From: Amaranthus tricolor
Lineage: Eukaryota; Streptophyta; Magnoliopsida; Caryophyllales; Amaranthaceae
Assembly (NCBI RefSeq): GCF_026212465.1
Contig: NC_080047.1
Span: 35,613,144-35,677,143 of the forward strand
Direction of reading: 5' to 3'
Length of the DNA: 64,000 bases
Position numbers and translations under genes: made by a program. Under the pieces are notes generated by a model that saw only the letters and a list, made by a program, of their open reading frames with translations, searched no databases and had not been told where the DNA came from. This document shows, in pieces, positions 47,205 through 60,353 of the stretch. Each line of letters begins with the position of its first letter. Positions within the stretch are counted from its first letter, which is position 1.

Positions 47205-48196
47205 ATTCGAACCCGTGACCTCTTTCCAGTTGGCTTCTGATACCATGTCAAGGAATTAACTCAATCAAAAGCTTAAGCTTATGGTCGAAGCCCCAAGATA
47301 TGTTATATACTCTAACACGCCCCTCAAACGAGATCCCTTTGGGCTAAAAGTGTGGATGCAACACAGACCCTCTTCATACCTGGTGTTAAGTACTCCACTT
47401 AAATAAGGGGTGGTTGAGATTCAAACCCGTGATATCTTGTCACGTTGGCTCTGATACCATGTCAAGGAACCAATTCAACAAAAAACTTAAGTTTATGGCT
47501 GAGACCCCAAGATATGTTATATACTCTTACAACTTCAACCTTATTCACTACTAAATCATCTAAATCAAACTAAGAAATTAGGTCTGGGTCAATTAATATG
47601 GTACAACATTGACCACCAAGATAATCTAAGCCATTGTTTGTCCATTTGAATATACCCCCCAAACCATAACTTAGCAGTGAACTTATAAAGTGCACAATCC
47701 TAAACCAAAAAAAGGGAAAAAAAAACAACATACAAAAACAATCAAAAATAACAGATTTAACAAAAAATTAACCTAATTGCAAACAAACTAAGAAAGGAAA
47801 AATGAACATGCTATTGAAAGAGCTCAATCTTACAGCTTCGATTGATCTTCTATGCTTTGATAATATCTTTTGTGGTTCAAAAGATTGAATTTTTAGGGTT
47901 AAAAATTTGATTTGGGGGGGATCAAATATGGGACTATGGAGGAAAGTAGGTGTGAAATTATGAAGGGAATTAATGGGAAAAATTCCTGAGTACATGAATT
48001 AAAAACTATAATAGAACAAAAAAGGAAAAAGAAATTAAAAACATTTTTAACTATTTAACAAGTAATAAGAGGGAGGTGTATGCTATGAATAAACTATGAT
48101 GATAGTTGCATAGTTGGGAATATTTAAATATAAGTGATAGTTAGGATTATTTCTGGCCAATGAGTGATATTTGAGATTATTTTGAGTAAATTTTCC

Positions 48197-48330
48197 TTGT
48201 AATTTTTATAATTTTTTATTATGCGTACTAAGAGATATTAAAATTTAAAATTTAGTTTGAAAAATGTGTAAAAAGTAAACGAGAATAACAAAAAAGAAAA
48301 ATTAGAGTATTAAATAAGGAGGGAATCAAG
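48197..48330 (-). repeat. Right half of the split Stowaway-like repeat
   Basis: It continues the repeat broken at 45325 and ends in an AAATAAGGAGGG-type terminus near 48325. Confidence 0.65.
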
Positions 48331-50705
48331 TCATTTCTTGATTATATACTACGTGATGCCCTTTTTATTAGTAAAGTTAAGTAAAGTAGATGAGGTTATC
48401 TTAGTCCAAAACTTATATACCAAAATAAAAAGATTCTTGATAAGATTTAATTTCTTAAATTTTTATTTAGTAAAATTGAAAAGAATAAATATAATTTATA
48501 AAAATACATTATACTAAAAAATTTAAAAAATTTCAAGTTTCATAACTAAAGAGAATTTATCAAATACAACAACTTATTTATTGGCTAAAAAATAACATAT
48601 ATTTAATCTTAACCAATATCTCTTTCAAGACCATGTGAATATGCTCCATATGATATTGGAATAGGACTGTCAGTGTCACAGTAATAAAGGAGTAAAGGAG
48701 AGTATAGTTCTATTGAATTCTTAGACCTTTGATTTCATTGACTCACCATCAAGTAACAATTTTGGTTTCTAAAAGAGAATATTCTTTGAGAATTATGCTT
48801 CTATCTGAGTTTTTTTTTTCTTTTTTCTTTTTTGATAAGATGCTTCTCTCAGAGGCTGAGAGACATGTTCACCAACTTAATTTATAACTCATGAGTCACA
48901 ACTAAACAAGCCAACAACTCATCTCTTTAGATAGTGATCTTAACTTCAGTCAATTTTTGTTAAAATTGGAGGGTTATGTCTACAGTCCACTGCTTTATCC
49001 ATTTTGTTATTGAATTATATATAGCTAAAAATTATAAAAAAAAAAAATTAAATAATATAATGAAAATACGCAATCAGGCATTTTAAATAAGATTCTATTT
49101 GATTATATTTTTTTTTCATATATTAACTGCAATAAAATGATATTAATAACCATAATGTACAATTATTTTTTAGTATAAGAAGTATAATACTAAGATCTAG
49201 TAACATAAGTCCATTGAATTAATGTTACATTAACTATCATGTATGATATAGTGAGAGTAAAACATCACCACTAATGGAAAGGAAATTTTAGTATGCTTTA
49301 GAAGAAACAAATTAGAAATAATGTGAGCGATTCCATTTTTTTTTAAGGATTTGAGTATGATAAAGCTTGTTGGAGATGCTGACTTTAATTCTAATTATCT
49401 TTTTTCTTATTCTTTGGTATGTTATGAGTCTTTATACTTATATTGCTATTTATGTTGCCAATAATGTGTTTGGATTTTTTGTTTTCTTTTGCATGTTCAC
49501 TAACTGACAAATATAATTTTTTTTTATCTCTATTAATAAGAGTATGATCTGTCAACTTTCAACCCTATTCAAACTTTGATCATAAATTCTATAAGCGGCA
49601 TATATTGAATATGATAATTGTATCATTGTATGACTAGTTTAATTTTATTTCATTCAATTATTTACAATCCAGTTCAATTCATCACATATTTTAATAATTA
49701 TAATTTATTATTGTGTCACTTTTGTTTCATTCATTTAAGTACAATTAGCTCCCTTGTTAGTTTCTTAGGAAAACATGAGAGAAAGCAAGATTTTTAAACA
49801 CACATTCGTAATATCTAAAGTCATAACTTAAGCAACAAAACTCATAAAGAATCAAAGAGATATAGGATGCTATACATCCAATTAGAATACAATTCAATCG
49901 TATCAAAACTTCAAAATGTTATTATTACATTTGTCTGTCTTATATTTGAACATTATATTATCATAGTTGTCTTTCTAAAAAATGCTAATATTCAAACTAT
50001 CAAATTCTAACTCGATTTGAAACCAATTTGAAATTTGATGAAAATTAGTGTGTCATAATTTGAAAGTCTAACCCGTGATCTAAAATTGACCCACCCCGAA
50101 ATATTGCAAAGAAATTATATCAAACCCACTAAAACTCAAAATTGATTGTTTTGACCCATTTTTAGTTCCACATCAGCATTTTAGTTTCACATCATTAATT
50201 TTAGTTGAGACTCATCACATTTCTATCAATTTTTTTTTATTTTAGTCAATATTGTTTTTAACCTTAAAATTGGTGTATTATTTTTTTATATTTCTATAAA
50301 TAATGTTATATACTTAAAAAAAATTGAGAAGAATTAAAAAAATAAATTAAAAGGGTTGGACGAGTAATTGAAGAAATTAATTTTTTGGATAAAGAATAAT
50401 TATTTGGATTTTAGATTTTTGGTTAAAGCTTAAATGATTTATTTTTCTTATTCATCAAAGTAGAAGAAATCACCCCATTAATATAAATATAGAAGCTAAA
50501 AACATAAAACAAAACAACATAATTTTTTAACCTTTTAAAAAACAAAAAAAAAAAATTATTCTAAAATAATATCTTAATTTATTGTGTTTCCTATTTTCCT
50601 ACACTAATAACCAATTGGTTTTCCCTTTGATTTGATGATGAAGTTGTAACAAATCCAAATCCTATCCAAACTTAGCATATTTCACACTCATTACTCATTA
50701 AGTCG
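48331..50705. other. AT-rich intergenic
   Basis: No gene is supported. A few scattered tracts (for example 50040-50170, with AAATTGACCC words) may be old MITE debris. Confidence 0.4.
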
Positions 50706-50730
50706 TAACTCTACATTCTCAATTCTCAAT

Positions 50731-50764
<34 letters not shown>

Positions 50765-50767
50765 GTT
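50706..50767. repeat. 7-bp tandem repeat (TCTCAAC/T)n
   Basis: About eight copies of CTCAATT then CTCAACT in a row. Confidence 0.9.
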
Positions 50768-51700
50768 GACCCCACATAAATTTCACCCTACTCCCACCAG
50801 GTGGAAACCTAAACGGCTAGACCTCCACGTGTGATAATCTGAACCTCATATCAGAATCACTAGTAAGTCTCAAATCATCATGATTCACTGCGTATGTAAC
50901 CAAGATTATTTCTGATTCTGACCCGCTTAAATCTATCAAAATTTCAGACCGTCAATGTTTTTATTCAATCATTCAAAAATACCTATTTATATTCGATTGT
51001 TGAAGTTAGAAATTAGAATCATACCAAAAATCAAAACAATAAAAAACATTCCACAATAATGCACTCTTCCCATTTTCAAATTGCACCTTTTTTTGTATTT
51101 GACAATTCCCTACAATTTATTTTTGTACCATTTGTAAGTTAACACTTAATCTCATATAAACAAGAGTAATGTTATTTTCTTTACAATCAATTAAGATAAA
51201 TATTATTTAGATTTGTATAATAAATTTATATTTTAATATCTCTTAATTTTAAGTGAAATTGTAATTTTGCACAAGGAAGTAAGCTCCTTTATCATAAAGA
51301 GGAATGGTCTTCAGTTACGCCCGCTATTTTTGAGTTTGGTTCAAACTTTTTGAAATTTTGTGGATTTAAATTTAAATTTAAATATAAAAAAAAACAGGTT
51401 TGGGTCTGGTTTTGGGTTTGAGTTTAGGATCTTTAGACCTAGACTTGACTCAGGCCCTCTCAATAAACTAATTTAAGATCCATACTCGCTAAACTCGTCT
51501 CAACTCGCCAGAGACGCTCTAGACCCGACCTTAAGTTCGTTTTAAACCTTTTTAAATATCTATTTGGACTCAATTTAGATTTATATACACCTTGTAAACC
51601 ATTTTAGTATTAATAAAACCTTTAAAATGTAAAACAAATTAAGTATGAATAATTAATACAGACCTATTATTTAGAACCCTTGACCCATTAGACCCGACAG
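50768..51700. other. Intergenic; possible hAT debris
   Basis: A CCACGTGT (G-box/ABRE-like) word at about 50826 has no gene downstream. 51390-51540 has GGGTCTGG / CTAGACC words in both orientations, like the element at 38888. No gene. Confidence 0.35.
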
Positions 51701-51701
51701 A

Positions 51702-52562
51702 CAAGGTTGTTAAAATCGTGATTCTAACTTAAATCAAAAACAACTCTTAAAATCGGATCGATTTCGTAGAAACAAATAATTCTACAATTTTGCAAAAGTA
51801 AGAAAATGTAATTGCTTATGTATATTATTTAGTCATTTTTATTGTAAAAGAACATTTAAAATTCATTGAATAATTTAAAAACTTTATTGTTATTCAAAAA
51901 GTTACATATATACATCTTCTTTGTTGCATTTTTTCTCTTATTTTTATAAATATACAAACATAATAAGATATACAATAATCTTATAAACAATATTATAATG
52001 AAACAAACACACTAAGAAACTATTGTAATGATCTTTGGTAAATGAAGCAAATCAAGCATATTGATCTGAATCATGTAATAGGTTTATCAAACCCATATTA
52101 CATTGTAACAGTTTCAAAGCTCTAATATTTTATAACACCAAATGAAAAAATACTAAATAATTTTCACAATCAATAATGTATTAATTATCAATCATGAACA
52201 CCAATTCAATAATTGATAAGTAATTAACATCAAATGAAACTAAGCCTCAACTAGTAATCTAGATTCAAAAACAAATCTAAGGTAGTAAAAATTTTCATTA
52301 AAATGCTAAAAGTCACAATTCTCACGCATGTTCATCATAAAACAGCCATATTATGATTAAGAGTATCAATTTAATCACTCAAAAACAAAAAACTTAACAA
52401 TTTTGTGGAGTATTTTAGAATCGTGTAGAATCGTATGATTCTATACAATTTTAACAATTCTACTTGATTCTAATTGATTTTGATTCTAGTTACGATTTAA
52501 ATCGGAGTGAGTATTTATATCGTAAAATCTCTACAATCTAAATTGCAATTTTAACAATCTTG
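51702..52562. mobile_element. Probable hAT-type MITE
   Basis: Ends CAAGGTTGTTAAAATCGTG and the complement of TTTTAACAATCTTG are inverted. The interior near both ends has repeated GATTCTA / TAGAATC words. Target duplication is not convincing. No coding capacity. Confidence 0.45.
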
Positions 52563-52926
52563 GCAACAAGTCCAAATTCGATCCGGATATAGATCCATTA
52601 AAAATTAATGAATTTAATTCTAAATCTAATAGGTGCTAAGACTGCCAACCCACCCAACCCATAATCTTCCCTAATCACAAATAAAGATACTTCTTCCATG
52701 CTGTTTATTGTGAATGAAATCACATACTTAAAAGTTATTGTGATTGAAATCATATACTTAAAAAGTTATCTCACTTAACTTTATATTAATTCTCTTTGGA
52801 ATTTTAAAAATGCTCTTTCCTTTTATGGAGTTAAATATATGAATAACAAGTACTACCTTAAATATCTTTTACACAAAATTCTGTATGAGATGGCTTGATC
52901 ATTAAACACATCTTATAAATAACATG
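52563..52926. other. AT-rich spacer
   Basis: A near-direct repeat GTGA(A)TTGAAATCA(C/T)ATACTTAAAA occurs at about 52710-52765. Nothing else is seen. Confidence 0.4.
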
Positions 52927-53184
52927 CTTCTTTCGTTCCATATTACTTGTACCAAACAATTTTTTGTACAATTCAATGTATTTGTTGAATTGTTTATATC
53001 TAAAGTTATACATAATTAAAAATTATAAAAATTTGATATTATGAAAATATGCGACGAGATGAATAAAAAAAGATTACACATGACTATATTTTTTTCTCGT
53101 ATAATAGCCGAAAAATGTAAATTACCATAGAATGATGAATAGTGCAAAGATTGGTTTGATGCAAATAATATGAAACGGAGGAAG
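52927..53184. mobile_element. Stowaway-type MITE, 258 bp
   Basis: CTTCTTTCGTTCCATATTAC at the left and ATAATATGAAACGGAGGAAG at the right are inverted. A TA follows the right end, but the left flank is TG rather than TA. A related copy begins near 53270 (TTCTTCCGTTCC). Confidence 0.65.
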
Positions 53185-53971
53185 TAAATATTTTAACTAA
53201 TAAAAATTATTATCATATGAACTTTTATTATGAGGTCGTCTTACAATTAGCTCATTCTTTTGATATACTTCTTCCGTTCCAGTGTTCCACTATAATTGCT
53301 ACGTTTGATTTTTTTACGCAATCTAATATGTTATTTTGATAATTTATATAGTGAACTATACACATCTAAAAATTATAAAAATTTAATTTTAATATCATGA
53401 AAATATACGATTAGATAATTCAATTAAAATCGCATATATGGGCCATGGAGTAAGAAAGTCCAACGACCAACAAATGGAGACGAAAGACAACGTGAATTGA
53501 ATGCAAAATTTGTAAATGATGATTGACACCACACCGCTAGAAAAGAAAAAGATTTATCCGGACTCATCACTGGCTGTAACATACTCCCTCAGTCATCATC
53601 CCCACAAAAAACACCCTTTTCTCTCTTTCTTTTCTGTCCGCGGCTTTTCGTTTTGCCTCTGTCTTCCTCCATTTCTCCGTATTCTCTCACTTTTTAATAA
53701 TCATCTTTTCTTATTTTACTTAATTTAATAATTCTTAAATAATCGTCAAACTTGTCTCATCTTCTAATTAAACCCATAAACACACATATTAAAATAAAAA
53801 TATAATAAAATAAAATCTCATCTCTTTGAAACCCTAAATATCATTTCAACAATACCTAAAACCCTAGCCAAGATTCAAAACTGAGAGAAATCAATTAATT
53901 TGGGGTTTTCGATTTCGATTTCTATTTCGACATCGTTTCAATTTTAATTTTTATCAAATTTGTGATTAAGA

Positions 53972-56900
53972 ATGTCCACGGAGTCATATGGTCGTAGTAG
54001 AAGCGGAGATAGATTTTACTGTCCACCACAAGTTCGTCGCCAAAAACAACTTCTTGAACACAAGCAGAAACTTGAAGAAAAAGAAGAGATTAAGAGAGAC
54101 AAACAGCAAAATCAACACCAAAATCATCACATACGACGGCAGAAATCGGTGACGAATGCGACGGTTGTACCGCAGCAGATAAAGATGACGACGACAGCCA
54201 AGAGTACATCATCATCGTCGGAAAATCGGGTGGAATCTGATGATTGTGCTTCTTCCACGGCAACAACTACTACGGCTACTACGTTAACACCTGCTGCTTC
54301 TGTTTCGTCGTCGCATTTAACGAATTTGGATCGGTTTTTAGAGTTTACTACTCCTTTTGTTCCTGCTCAATGCCTGTGTAAGGTATAATTCATTTTCAAG
54401 AATTTTTTTTTTCATTTGGTTAATTTTGTACGATATAGTTTGATTTGAGTGAAAATTGGATCTAATGTTTGTAATTAGGGTTGCAACCTGGGGAATGTGA
54501 TTCTTTTTAATTGTGTGCGGATTGAGATGTTTGAATGTAGTTGTAATTATAGGGTTGAGATTTTCAGTGATGAAGCTTTTCTTTTGTTCTAGACGAGTAG
54601 GAAGGGGCGGAAAACTCTAGAAGATGAGTTTCGACGGTACTTTGTTCTTGGCGATCTTTGGGAGTCATTTAAAGAATGGAGTGCATATGGGGCAGGAGTA
54701 CCGCTTTTGTTAAATGGGAGCGACTCTGTTGTGCAGTATTATGTTCCGTCTTTGTCCGGGATTCAATTGTACATAGACCGGTCAAAGCCCTCTCCTAGAA
54801 CCAGGTTAGTTTTGTTTTGAATCTTTGTTTTGCTATGTTGTTTGTTTGTGTTTGTTATTTGAGCATGTTATAATAATGATCTAAAGCGAGCCAAGTTGAT
54901 ACGAAAATGGGGAATGTGTTAAGGTAATAAGGTGAATGATTTATTTTGCCCAATTTATATCTTTGACTTTTAATAGTACTAGTTTTTTGGTCCATAGATG
55001 TATGAATATATAGCAGATGAGAGCAATGTATTTGTTGTGCTGACATGGCTATGAAGCTGTGGCAATTGCTACAAAGCTTGGGTCCATTGGAGGTAAATAT
55101 GACACAGGGGATGTTTTTGAAGTGAATTCTGAAGTGAAATCAAAAAATCAAAGATGTAAAGTTCTTTATTTTGAAAATGTGATTTTTTTTTTCTGAGATG
55201 TGGCTATCCAGGCACTCAAAACTTGTTATGTGGGAGGAAGACAAGATAATGAATTGTTGTAGAAAGAAAGTTTAGATTTACTTTCTTTCTCTCTCTCACT
55301 ATTTTCTTAAGTTATGATTATGCTTAGTGGATGAACTAAGGAGCGTAAGGCATGAAGTGGTTTGATTTGACGAGAGTCATGTTGGTTGTGGAGTTTATGC
55401 TCAAGGTTGGAAAAGTTGGAGAGGTGATAGTTGGCATGGACAATGTTGAGAGTTGGTAGGTGATTAGTCATGCAGTATCCAAAACCTGAAAGAACCTTAA
55501 CAGATTTTGGGAAAAGGGGAGCACTCTAAGGTGAAACATTTGATGAAAATTGGTTTGTGGGGCTTTCAACCGAATTCTTTTAGTAAAGAAACGAGGAGAA
55601 AATTTCCTTGTCTTTGTCCTTGTTATTAACCCCGTAATTATGCTTTTGTTGTTAATTTTGATGTTGTAGAAGTTCTATTTAAATTCAGCCCTAAAATTTG
55701 CAACTCTATAGCCCTATTTGTGTATTTTCTTAAACTACCCCACCCATAAAAACAAACAAAGACACATCTTTTCTCTTGTTAGTTAATTACTTATATAGGG
55801 ACAAAATATGTTTTGTATAAAATAGGGCTTTAAGTTGAGCAAAAGTTAGGGCCTAATTTAGCACTCCCCTTATTAAAGTCCTATATATTGTATACCAGTT
55901 GCGCAGATTATCTTTTTGTTCGATCTATGTTCATAATTTAAGTCGGTCATTGTGATGTAAAAACTATTACTAACTACTAAGAGACGAGGTGGTCATAAGT
56001 CACAACAATCAATCCAGGTTGTAGGTCTCTGTTGAAAATGTGAAATACATGTACGATACCTCCTTTGCTCATAAGCTAATGAATACCATATTAAAGCTTT
56101 GATTAGCTAAGGATTAACTTGCCACTTGGAAATTGACTGACATCATTTTGAGCTGGAATTGTAGAACTAGGAGTTTGATCGAAAATCCTTTTGAATAGTT
56201 ATTGGATTATTACTTGAATCTTGGGTTGTAAGTATAAAAGCCTGTGTCCATTGAACAGTAAGGAAACCAAGGTTAAATCTTAGTTGTGCTCCCCCGTTGT
56301 AACTTGTAAACCTTGTTTGTGTGTTCTAGACTAAAATTATGAATAGAATGAAAGATTCTACTAAGCACTCCATTGTTACACTTAGGTAGCATTTATTTTC
56401 TCAATTTCTATTGTTGCTTGCATGCTTTATGCAGATGCTAAGTTTAAGTGATACAAGCATAAGATGAGAGTTAAATGAATTATGGATAGGAGTTTAAAAT
56501 CTTATATTATAATGCAATATATTGCTACACAGAAATAATACTCCATTATGCAATGCTACTAAGTGGCTCTTGCCTAGGTGGGTTGATGGAGGTTTGAATA
56601 TATGCTATCTCTCTTATCCTTCGAATATAAGTTGCCTTACCCTTGTAATAACAAAGAACTTTTTTTTCCATTGAACCTTGATTGCGAACAACATTTGCGA
56701 CATTTTTAAGTGATTTTACTAGTCTAATATAAGTCGATACCTATTAACTCATAAAGTGAAATTCAGAGAGTAGTGGTAGAAAGTAGAACCCTTATAGTCC
56801 TGTTCCATCATGTATTACTTTGCCTTTATTATGGCTTTATTCTTGAGATTCAAGCTGTGTTTGTCTGTGCCTATAGTCTATTGATATTTTAGTAATTTTG

Positions 56901-58663
56901 AAATCCTATGTCATATGATTGGTCATTGGACGCTGCTCAAGCTGGTGTGATTGTTGGTCATGGTTGTCACAGGGTGCTGCTTCTGGTTACTTTCTTGAAG
57001 CCTTTATATAAATTTCCAAATTAGTTACGTTTTAGAGTGCTCATTAATATTGAAAAGTTTTGTTGAGGTTGAGCCCTTTATGAGTTTGCAGATGACTTAC
57101 GCATAGGGCTGAGAATCGTAATCCATTTTTTGCTACAGATCCCTAACTGTTGTTGAGTGAGTCACGTTGTGAGCACATGAGGGGAGAAGTTGTAGATGAT
57201 CATGTTTCAGGATTGATGCTGCTATAGATTATTACACGTTCATCCAACTTTTGTGGGATCTGATTAATGTTTACATTAGCAATCCTAAGCTGCAGATGCT
57301 CTTTCAATTTAGAAGTCACGGGCTCTGGATGTCTTTAGTCGTTTTATGCCTAATTATCTCCAAGGATGGGGGCTTTGTTGTGAGGTTTCTTTTTTAAGTG
57401 ATCATTAGAGGAGAATGCTGTAGGCTTTTTGTTATGAATTTCCTCTTTAAAGAATTTGTCCTTGTTCTTTTAAATCTTAAGAGTAGTTCATTACTCCCTC
57501 ATTCCCTTAGAGTTTGCACCTTAAAACTCAAATATGTGAAAGATTTTTGAGTATTATCTTGAGTTTAGAGGGTACTACTATATAGAACACAATACATTTT
57601 TAATTGATTTTGTATTTTTAGATATTTATACCTTTGGATCTGATGCAGAATTTTTTCATTCTTGATGTTTGGTTGTGAAATTTTTGCAGAATGCCTGGTG
57701 AGGAAAGTGATGAGTCATCTAGAGAAACTAGTAGTGATGGCAGCAACGATTTTGATAATGGTTTTTATTCATGGAATCAGCATGATCATTCAGTGTCTAC
57801 ACCACAGGGCATGAAAGAATTGTCACCAAGATTTAAGCCTTCCAATTGTTCATCTAGTGACGAAGGAGAAATTTCAAGTTCTCCAGGGGTTCTTATCTTT
57901 GAATATTTTGAGCATGATTCTCCCTTCATCCGGGAACCATTGGCTGATAAGGTTAGTTCTATTGTTTGATATTTTTTTCCTATTTTCACTCCTTATATGA
58001 TGGTTAGTTTGTTTTGATATTCAACAGATATCACTTCTTGCATCACGTTTCCCTGAATTAAATACATATAGAAGTTGTGATTTGTCGCCATCAAGTTGGA
58101 TTTCTGTTGCATGGTAGGGCTCTTTCAGCTGTATGTACTTGGTTTTATGGAACATTTGGTATAATTTTATCATGCAATTAACCTGATATGGATTTTCTAT
58201 TTTTTGAAACAAGGTACCCAATTTACAGAATTCCTACTGGTCCGACTCTCCAGAACTTGGATTCCTGCTTTCTGACGTTTCACTCTCTCACGACACCTTT
58301 TCATGGTATGTAACACTCATTTTTGGTTTGGTACTACTGATAAATATTGTACTTCTGGAATTGCTGCCTGATCTGGGTTACTACATATCCAATTTTGCAG
58401 GTGTAAAGACCGAGTGTTTAAGTCATTATGGTTCATGTCCAAGGGAGATCCCAAATGGCTTCAATACGGGTCTAAAGATGCCCCTGCCAACATTTGGGAT
58501 GGCCTCTTATAAGTTCAAAATCTCTGTTTGGGGTCAAAATGGAGTAGAAGAAAATCAAAAGGCCAACTCATTGTTGCGAGCTGCTGATGAGTGGCTTAGA
58601 GCTTTGAATGTACATCACCCTGATTACAGTTTCTTTGTCTCGAAAAATTTCAACTGTAGATGA
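53972..58663 (+). CDS. DUF789 family protein
   Basis: Six exons with GT-AG introns: 53972-54382, 54593-54804, 57690-57951, 58028-58113, 58214-58305 and 58401-58663, giving 441 residues. The N-terminus is basic, Gln/Lys-rich and then Ser/Thr-rich (low complexity). The conserved DUF789 part begins at [16 protein letters not shown] (about residue 119) and continues with [45 protein letters not shown], an acidic Ser-rich variable insert in exon 3, then [11 protein letters not shown](Y)[24 protein letters not shown] and [13 protein letters not shown] to the stop. Function is unknown in this plant family. No signal peptide or membrane segment is visible. A pyrimidine-rich leader (53617-53695) precedes the ATG. 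Intron 2 is unusually long (2885 bp). Confidence 0.95.
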
Positions 58664-58978
58664 AGGCAATTTACTGATGATATACGAATCGAGGGACGAG
58701 AAGAGTTAATAGCTGACTCCCCACGGCTCTAGCTGGCTATAAGTATTTTAAATCTGTCGGCTGAGTATGCAGAATCCCCCTTCACCTTTCTGTTCCTTGA
58801 TCTACTATAATTTTTACAATTGTACTTTGAGAGGAAAATTTTAGAAACTTCAGCTTTTGGTGGCTTGTGAGATCGACTGGGTGGGGGGAGGATTGGAGGT
58901 TTTATTCTGTGTAATTTGTTGAATAACTCACTGAATATCTGATTCTATGAGAATGGGATTCCTGAGAAATCCTACGCT

Positions 58979-59065
58979 TTGAAAGTTGTCGGATTTATAC
59001 GACCGTGTTGGTGTGTACGAAAGTTGTCGGATTTATACGACCGTGTTGGATTATACGAAAGTTTT
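58979..59065. repeat. 38-bp tandem duplication
   Basis: GAAAGTTGTCGGATTTATAC followed by GACCGTGTTGG occurs twice, with a third partial GAAAGTT start, about 320 bp past the DUF789 stop codon. Confidence 0.9.
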
Positions 59066-59493
59066 AGAGATAGTTTGCAGCACAGCTTTCAGGTTTGCTC
59101 TTTTGAAAGCATCTCAAATAGGTCAGTTTGGTGTTTAATCAAGAATTTCAATGAAAACGTTAGATCCAGCCTGTGTGTTAAGCCTCCATAATCCAAGATC
59201 ACTAAAAGTAATTTTTATCAAAATGGTGTTGATTGAAATTAAGACTTTGACGTACATTATTGTATTCAGTTATATAGAAGTACATATTTAGTTCAGTTTG
59301 TTTTTCGATGGAAAATTTAGAGAACTTCAGCTCCACTACCCAACAGTATTTCATGGAAAGTTCTTTAAATCCCAAATGCTCCTCGAAGGCAATATGAGAT
59401 TATCACCATCCCTTTATGAAGAGAGGAAGGGCCTTTTGTTGTTGGACTTATTGCAAATACAAAATTTGATTATAGATATTCATTGAATTATTT

Positions 59494-59690
59494 GAGGATT
59501 ATCTTCCTTGTAAAAGTAATTAACCTAGGCGTTGGAGAGAGTTTTTTTGAATCATTTTAAGGATTAGTTGAGGATTATCTCCTTTGTAAAAGTAACTAAC
59601 TTAGGCGTTGAAAAGAGTTTTTTTGAATCATTTTAAGGATTAGTTGAGGATTATCTCCCTTGCAAAAGTAACTAATAAAGATTTAGTTGC
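59494..59690. repeat. 76-bp tandem repeat, about 2.5 copies
   Basis: Units start GAGGATTATCT at 59494, 59570 and 59646 and contain GTAAAAGTAA(T/C)TAAC and TTTTTTTGAATCATTTTAAGG. Confidence 0.92.
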
Positions 59691-60353
59691 TTTTGTATGA
59701 TCATATATCGTCAATGGATTTATGCTCATCATTGTAGACTAGCCGAGGAGTCTCAATTTTAAGGGATTTCAATTATACAATTTAGATATATTTTTAATAA
59801 AAATAATATCGTATTGAAATATAAAACCATTATTATCGAAGATTTTTAGAAAAATATTCAGTCTTTAAACAATTTTCAACATTTAACTAAACATTACTTT
59901 TTTCACAAGAAATGAGTTTGTGGATTTGTACAAGATTTAACTTAAGTACAAGATTTAGAAAAATTCAAGACATTGTTTTTGTCGATGTATTTCCATCATA
60001 ATTCATATTAGACAGCTGAAATATAATTGTCACCTGAAAAGATTGAGTTATAAAATTGATCAAAAGAGGAGACAAAACCTCACAAAATTCAATACCACAA
60101 AATCAACATTTACAATCACAACACACAATTTAATCAATCTTGATTACGAAAATTAGTCATTCAACACACAATTTAAAACAAATTAGGCAAGATATAAGAT
60201 TAAGCCTACCTTAATCAACCCAAAATAGGAATAAAAGATGAGAAGAAACACCCCTTAAAATCTTCAACAAAAGCCCCTTTATTTGCTTTAATCACACTTT
60301 ATATGGTGATCCAAACAAATTAATTTGGGTTAGATTTTGTAACACTATTTCAA

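Larger units (their letters stand above)
46385..47531 (-). mobile_element. Tandem TRIM-A: three LTRs, two interiors (Cassandra in one)
   Basis: 72-bp LTRs lie at 46385-46456, 47246-47317 and 47460-47531, with interiors between them. This is a tandem dimer sharing the middle LTR. The first interior holds the Cassandra insertion at 46548-47204. Primer-site complements (TGATACCA) precede the LTRs at 47246 and 47460. No target duplication is clear. Confidence 0.85.
45326..48196. mobile_element. Transposon with about 120-bp terminal inverted repeats (Mutator-like?)
   Basis: Left end GGAAAATTTGCTCAAAATAATC at 45326; the right end is its near-complement at 48196. The arms match over about 120 bp (45326-45446 and 48069-48196), including repeated CCCAACTATCACT words. 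It divides a Stowaway-like repeat whose halves lie at 45175-45325 and 48197-48330, proving insertion. Long inverted arms suggest a Mutator-like element, but no clear 9-bp target duplication is visible and no transposase is encoded. The middle (45761-47531) is a TRIM/Cassandra complex. Confidence 0.65.
58664..60353. other. Intergenic between convergent DUF789 and glutaredoxin-like genes
   Basis: It contains the 3' UTRs of both genes and two small tandem repeats (58979-59065, 59494-59690). Open frames at 58979-59191 and 59298-59486 arise partly from the repeats and have no recognisable domain. Confidence 0.5.
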
